17,250 nt of DNA from Pseudomonadota bacterium (lineage in GTDB: Bacteria; Pseudomonadota; Gammaproteobacteria; Pseudomonadales; Cellvibrionaceae): positions 1-17,250 of the forward strand of contig JAEZGT010000401.1 in the NCBI GenBank assembly GCA_023416875.1, read 5' to 3'. Under the pieces are notes generated by a model that saw only the letters and a list, made by a program, of their open reading frames with translations, had not been told where the DNA came from and did not search any database. The position numbers were made by a program, and so were the translations under genes. This document shows positions 14,554 to 17,250 of this stretch, one piece after another. The first letter of the stretch is position 1. Each line of letters starts with the position of its first letter.

Positions 14554-15327
14554 ATGGCGCTGGCAAAACGCTTAATTCCCTGTCTCGACGTCGACAATGG
14601 CCGCGTGGTTAAGGGCGTGCAGTTTGTCGATATCCGCGATGCAGGCGACCCGGTGGAAGTCTCGAAAAAATACAACCAGCAGGGCGCCGACGAAATCACC
14701 TTTCTCGATATCACTGCCACTCATGAAGCGCGCGATACTACTGTGCACACGGTGGAAGCGATCGCCGCAGAAGTGTTTATCCCGTTAACCGTCGGCGGAG
14801 GCATCCGTACGCTGGACGATATTCGCCGCATGCTCAACGCCGGCGCGGACAAAGTCAGCATCAATTCCGCCGCTGTAAAAAACCCTGATTTTGTCGCCGA
14901 AGCAGCCGCGCGTTTTGGTTCCCAGTGCATCGTTGTCGCTATAGACGCAAAAAAAGTCAGTGCTGAGGGGGAAATGCCGCGTTGGGAGATCTTCACCCAC
15001 GGCGGTCGTAAACCCACTGACATAGATGCCGTTGAGTGGGCGGTGCGAATGGTCAACAACGGCGCGGGCGAAATTCTGTTGACCAGCATGGACCGCGACG
15101 GCACCAAAAACGGATTTGATCTCGGTGTCACCCGCGCGATCGCCGATGCGGTGCCTGTGCCCGTTATCGCCTCAGGTGGTGTCGGCAACCTGCAGCATCT
15201 GGTGGAGGGCGTCACCAAAGGCGGTGCGGACGCCGTTTTGGCGGCGAGTATTTTTCACTTCGGCGAATATTCCGTTCCGCAAGCCAAGGCGTATATGCGG
15301 GATCGGGGAATAGAAGTGCGTCTGTAG
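14554..15327 (+). CDS. hisF: Imidazole glycerol phosphate synthase cyclase subunit HisF
   Basis: TIM-barrel cyclase/lyase of 257 aa that, with HisH, turns PRFAR and ammonia into imidazole glycerol phosphate and AICAR. Catalytic Asp12 (IPCLDVDNGRVVKG) and Asp131 (VVAIDAKK) are in place, as are GGGIRTLDDI and ASGGVGN phosphate-binding loops. AAGGAG lies 6 bases before the ATG, the best ribosome-binding site of the operon. It is the last his gene here; a strong hairpin lies 61 bases beyond the stop. Confidence 0.98.
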   Translation: MALAKRLIPCLDVDNGRVVKGVQFVDIRDAGDPVEVSKKYNQQGADEITFLDITATHEARDTTVHTVEAIAAEVFIPLTVGGGIRTLDDIRRMLNAGADKVSINSAAVKNPDFVAEAAARFGSQCIVVAIDAKKVSAEGEMPRWEIFTHGGRKPTDIDAVEWAVRMVNNGAGEILLTSMDRDGTKNGFDLGVTRAIADAVPVPVIASGGVGNLQHLVEGVTKGGADAVLAASIFHFGEYSVPQAKAYMRDRGIEVRL

Positions 15328-15388
15328 AGGCCTAGGTAGTTTGTCTGAAGCGTTTCGTGGGCTAGCAGAATAAAGGACTTGGAAGGGA

Positions 15389-15411
15389 CGCTGGACGGAA
15401 ACCGTCCAGCG
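15389..15411. terminator. Perfect 10-bp hairpin between convergent hisF and DUF6316 genes
   Basis: CGCTGGACGG (15389-15398) and CCGTCCAGCG (15402-15411) pair perfectly around a 3-base loop. It lies between two convergent genes, the usual place for a bidirectional terminator, but neither strand has a proper T-run after it. It may act with Rho, stabilise 3' ends, or be a member of a repeated extragenic family. Confidence 0.5.
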
Positions 15412-15422
15412 AAAGTGGGCTG

Positions 15423-15641
15423 TCAGGCCGCTCGGTGGTAGCGGTTTAGACAAGCCATCACGTGAGGCTCGGCGTGGAGGACAAAATCAATGAATGCGCT
15501 CGCGCCAGTCTCGGCCTCGTGCAAGCTATCGAACGGTCCTATATCAATACCCTCCCGGGTCGAATAGTAGAAATAACCGTCGCGCTTGAAGAAACGTGAG
15601 TTGCGGGGTGGCAACGCACATTTTTCGCCGGTTCTGTTCAT
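15423..15641 (-). CDS. DUF6316 family small protein
   Basis: Small 72-aa protein of unknown function, recognised as DUF6316-like from RTGE near the start, RNSRFFKRDGYFYYSTREGIDIGPFDS and AFIDFV. No signal peptide or membrane helix is seen, so it is probably cytoplasmic. The ATG at 15641 is chosen because AGGA lies 7 bases upstream; an in-frame TTG at 15647 is a weaker choice. It is a lone gene convergent with hisF and 189 bases downstream of the deacetylase gene on the same strand. Confidence 0.8.
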   Translation of the reverse strand: MNRTGEKCALPPRNSRFFKRDGYFYYSTREGIDIGPFDSLHEAETGASAFIDFVLHAEPHVMACLNRYHRAA

Positions 15642-15829
15642 TTGCAAATCCTCTCGTCAGCTAGGTCAATCGGAATCCCTGAGTCATTTCGAGCCCTGTA
15701 CGTCAGCGTGCGCCGCGCCAGTCCTCTGATCAATCCATTTTTGTTGGTCACCCAGAAGGGGCGTCGAAGGACATTAACACAGATGAAATGGGATGGCAGC
15801 GAGCGATTTGTCACAAATCGTTCCGGTTT
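15642..15829. other. Intergenic region upstream of DUF6316 gene
   Basis: 188 bases between the deacetylase stop and the DUF6316 start. It holds a ribosome-binding site (AGGA, minus strand, 15652-15649) and a small hairpin at 15804-15820; no gene and no convincing promoter were found. Confidence 0.5.
15804..15820. terminator. Short hairpin downstream of divergent deacetylase gene
   Basis: CGATTTG (15804-15810) and CAAATCG (15814-15820) form a 7-bp stem with a 3-base loop, 10 bases past the deacetylase stop. No T-run follows on the minus strand; on the plus strand TTTTT comes 6 bases later, but no plus-strand gene needs it. Possible weak terminator only. Confidence 0.35.
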
Positions 15830-16765
15830 TTAGATCGATTTGGTAGGACGCCCAACCGACCCTTGGTGGCTATCCGCTGATAAAGAGGGAATCGGGTGGT
15901 GAATGACGGTGTCCCGTTTGGCCTGGGCTTCCGAAGGAGCGCTTAACAGATGAGATACCGGCACAAGGCGAACGCCCTTTAAATCGACCAAAGCCTGCTC
16001 CAGAAAACTCAGAGTTTCGGGATAAGGGTGACCTATGGCGATGGCTTGGCCGCGCGCGCGGGCCAGCCGTAGCAAGGCTTGGAACTGTTGTCCGATTGCT
16101 TCCTGTGTCCGGACATTGTCGAGAAATATATCGCGGCGGGCACTGGGTAGGGCATGCCGTTGAGCGGCGCCCAGCGCTTGGCTCCCTGGCGTTGTGCGGC
16201 TGTCGATAAAGTAGAGACCGCGTGGCGCCAGCTCCGCCATTACCCAATTCATGGCTTCACGCTCCTGCGTCAGCGCACTGCCCATGTGATTGTTCACACC
16301 GCGAATCTGTGGCAGCGCATCCAGCATCCTGCGGAGCTCCCGCCGCAGTTCGGCTTCCGGCATGCTGCGGGTCAAACCGCCGTGCCAAGCGGGATGGGAT
16401 AAGGGTTCCATCGGCGCATGCAACATCACCTCCCTGCTCTGCTGCAGCGCGATTTCCGCCAGCCTGCGACCGTGGGTGCTGAAGGGCAGTATGGCCAGAG
16501 TAATATCGCCGGGCAGTTCGAGGGTTCTTTTGCCTGTCTGCCATTGCTCTCCCAAGTCGTCGATGATGATAGCGATTGCTGGAATCGGTAATGCGGGTTC
16601 GGGCAGAGGGCTGAATGCCGGCTTTACCGTGGCAAATAACGCGGTTTGGCTCCCCGTCGACGCCATTGGGGGCGGCTCGCTCAAGTGCTGGCGCAGATGG
16701 CAGAAAATCGTGAGGACCCCAACGCATAGGAGCCCACAAAGGGTGGGCGCGAGCAATCTCCGCAC
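15830..16765 (-). CDS. Divergent polysaccharide deacetylase family protein (YibQ/DUF610 type)
   Basis: Periplasmic or membrane-anchored protein, 311 aa, with a CE4-related NodB-like fold. An N-terminal hydrophobic segment (about 3-23) acts as signal or anchor and is followed by a Pro-rich linker. Family motifs: AIIIDDLGEQW (65-75), LAILPFSTH, VMLHAPMEP, GVNNHMGSALT, LYFIDSRTT and AIAIGHPYPET. The activity of the family is not established. The GTG start directly abuts the TAA of the S41 protease gene (TAA|GTG), so both are cotranscribed. The pair CtpA-YibQ next to his genes recalls the order in Pseudomonas, where CtpA-type proteases act with cell-wall hydrolases. Confidence 0.9.
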   Translation of the reverse strand: MRRLLAPTLCGLLCVGVLTIFCHLRQHLSEPPPMASTGSQTALFATVKPAFSPLPEPALPIPAIAIIIDDLGEQWQTGKRTLELPGDITLAILPFSTHGRRLAEIALQQSREVMLHAPMEPLSHPAWHGGLTRSMPEAELRRELRRMLDALPQIRGVNNHMGSALTQEREAMNWVMAELAPRGLYFIDSRTTPGSQALGAAQRHALPSARRDIFLDNVRTQEAIGQQFQALLRLARARGQAIAIGHPYPETLSFLEQALVDLKGVRLVPVSHLLSAPSEAQAKRDTVIHHPIPSLSADSHQGSVGRPTKSI

Positions 16766-17250
16766 TTATTCAGCTTTTGCGGCAGTGGCTGCGGCTTTGA
16801 GGGCGGGAGTTTGCTTAAAGAAAGTGAGGCCTTTGAGCATGTTCAAGGCTTCATAGAGTTGATTGTCTTTACCTTGCAGATCGTCCAGCAGCTCGTTGCG
16901 CTCGTCGTCGCGCTCTTTGCTCTTGATCTCCTTGCCGCCCTTGGCATTGTCCAGGTGCCCCGCAAGCTGGGCTTCCGTAATGCGACCGCGACCTTTGATA
17001 GCAGTCAGTTCGGCGCGTTCGATCACCAGATCCGGCTCTATCCCCTGTGCCTGAATCGAGCGCCCATTGGGGGTGAAATACAGGGCGGTGGTGAGTTTGA
17101 CGGCTTTTTCGTCGGTAATCGGGATGACGGTCTGCACGGAGCCTTTACCGAAACTGCGGGTGCCCATAACCAATGCGCGGCGGTGATCCTGCAAGGCACC
17201 GGCGACGATCTCCGATGCGGACGCGGAGCCCTCGTTGATCAGCACCACCA
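16766..17250 (-). CDS. S41 family carboxyl-terminal processing protease, CtpA-like (5' end outside window)
   Basis: C-terminal 160 residues of a periplasmic serine protease. The Ser/Lys dyad region is visible: NEGSASASEIVAGALQD (catalytic Ser expected in GSASASE) and GTRSFGKGSVQTVIP (catalytic Lys in FGKG). GRSIQAQGIEPD is the usual end of the S41 core. A charged tail (about 85-135) and an Ala-rich end (ALKAAATAAKAE) follow, as in proteobacterial CtpA proteins. The PDZ domain and signal peptide lie past the right edge. It is coupled to the downstream deacetylase gene. Confidence 0.95.
   Translation of the reverse strand, partial: VVLINEGSASASEIVAGALQDHRRALVMGTRSFGKGSVQTVIPITDEKAVKLTTALYFTPNGRSIQAQGIEPDLVIERAELTAIKGRGRITEAQLAGHLDNAKGGKEIKSKERDDERNELLDDLQGKDNQLYEALNMLKGLTFFKQTPALKAAATAAKAE

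Noticed and set aside
15642..15833. 63-codon plus-strand open frame between the DUF6316 and deacetylase genes
   Set aside because: TTG start, no ribosome-binding site and no recognisable motif.

Overview
The window looks like chromosomal DNA of a GC-rich gammaproteobacterium of the Cellvibrionales kind (Cellvibrio, Saccharophagus, Microbulbifer and relatives). This is inferred from gene content: an outer-membrane lipoprotein GH3 exo-beta-glucosidase, an RstAB-like two-component operon with MipA and DUF3019 proteins, a hisBHAF cluster, a DUF6316 gene, and the CtpA / divergent-deacetylase pair found near his genes in Pseudomonas. I saw no tRNA, rRNA, insertion sequence, phage gene or CRISPR array. 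The window is densely coding; the longest non-coding gap is just under 300 bases.

Layout. 1-1427 (-): 5' part of the GH3 glucosidase gene, running off the left edge. 1726-5453 (+): a compact four-gene operon for a MipA/OmpV-family porin-like protein with a large insertion, a secreted DUF3019 protein, an OmpR-type (RstA-like) response regulator and an RstB-like histidine kinase. 5492-8740 (-): an AI-2E-family membrane protein, a small MscS channel and an OprF/OmpA-type porin with two calcium-binding TSP3 repeats. 8895-12437 (-): four tightly packed genes for a membrane-anchored thioredoxin, a GT4 glycosyltransferase, a SAM methyltransferase and an alpha/alpha-toroid protein of the squalene-cyclase/prenyltransferase fold. 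12523-15327 (+): hisB-hisH-hisA-hisF, divergent from the thioredoxin operon. 15423-17250 (-): a small DUF6316 protein, a divergent polysaccharide deacetylase (YibQ type) and the C-terminus of an S41 (CtpA-like) processing protease that runs off the right edge.

How the parts work together. HisH and HisF form the IGP synthase, fed by HisA and followed by HisB. The MipA-DUF3019-RR-HK operon looks like a self-contained envelope sensing and response unit. The thioredoxin-GT4-methyltransferase-toroid operon looks like an uncharacterised glycan or glycolipid modification pathway. It and the MipA/DUF3019 module are the two places most likely to hold undescribed biology. CtpA and the deacetylase point to cell-wall or envelope maintenance.

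Many genes here start with GTG, and several starts abut or overlap the upstream stop codon (TAATG, GTGA and TAA|GTG junctions), indicating translational coupling. Where the longest open frame was not the best gene model (MscS, toroid protein, thioredoxin, HisA, DUF6316) I give a shorter, reasoned start.
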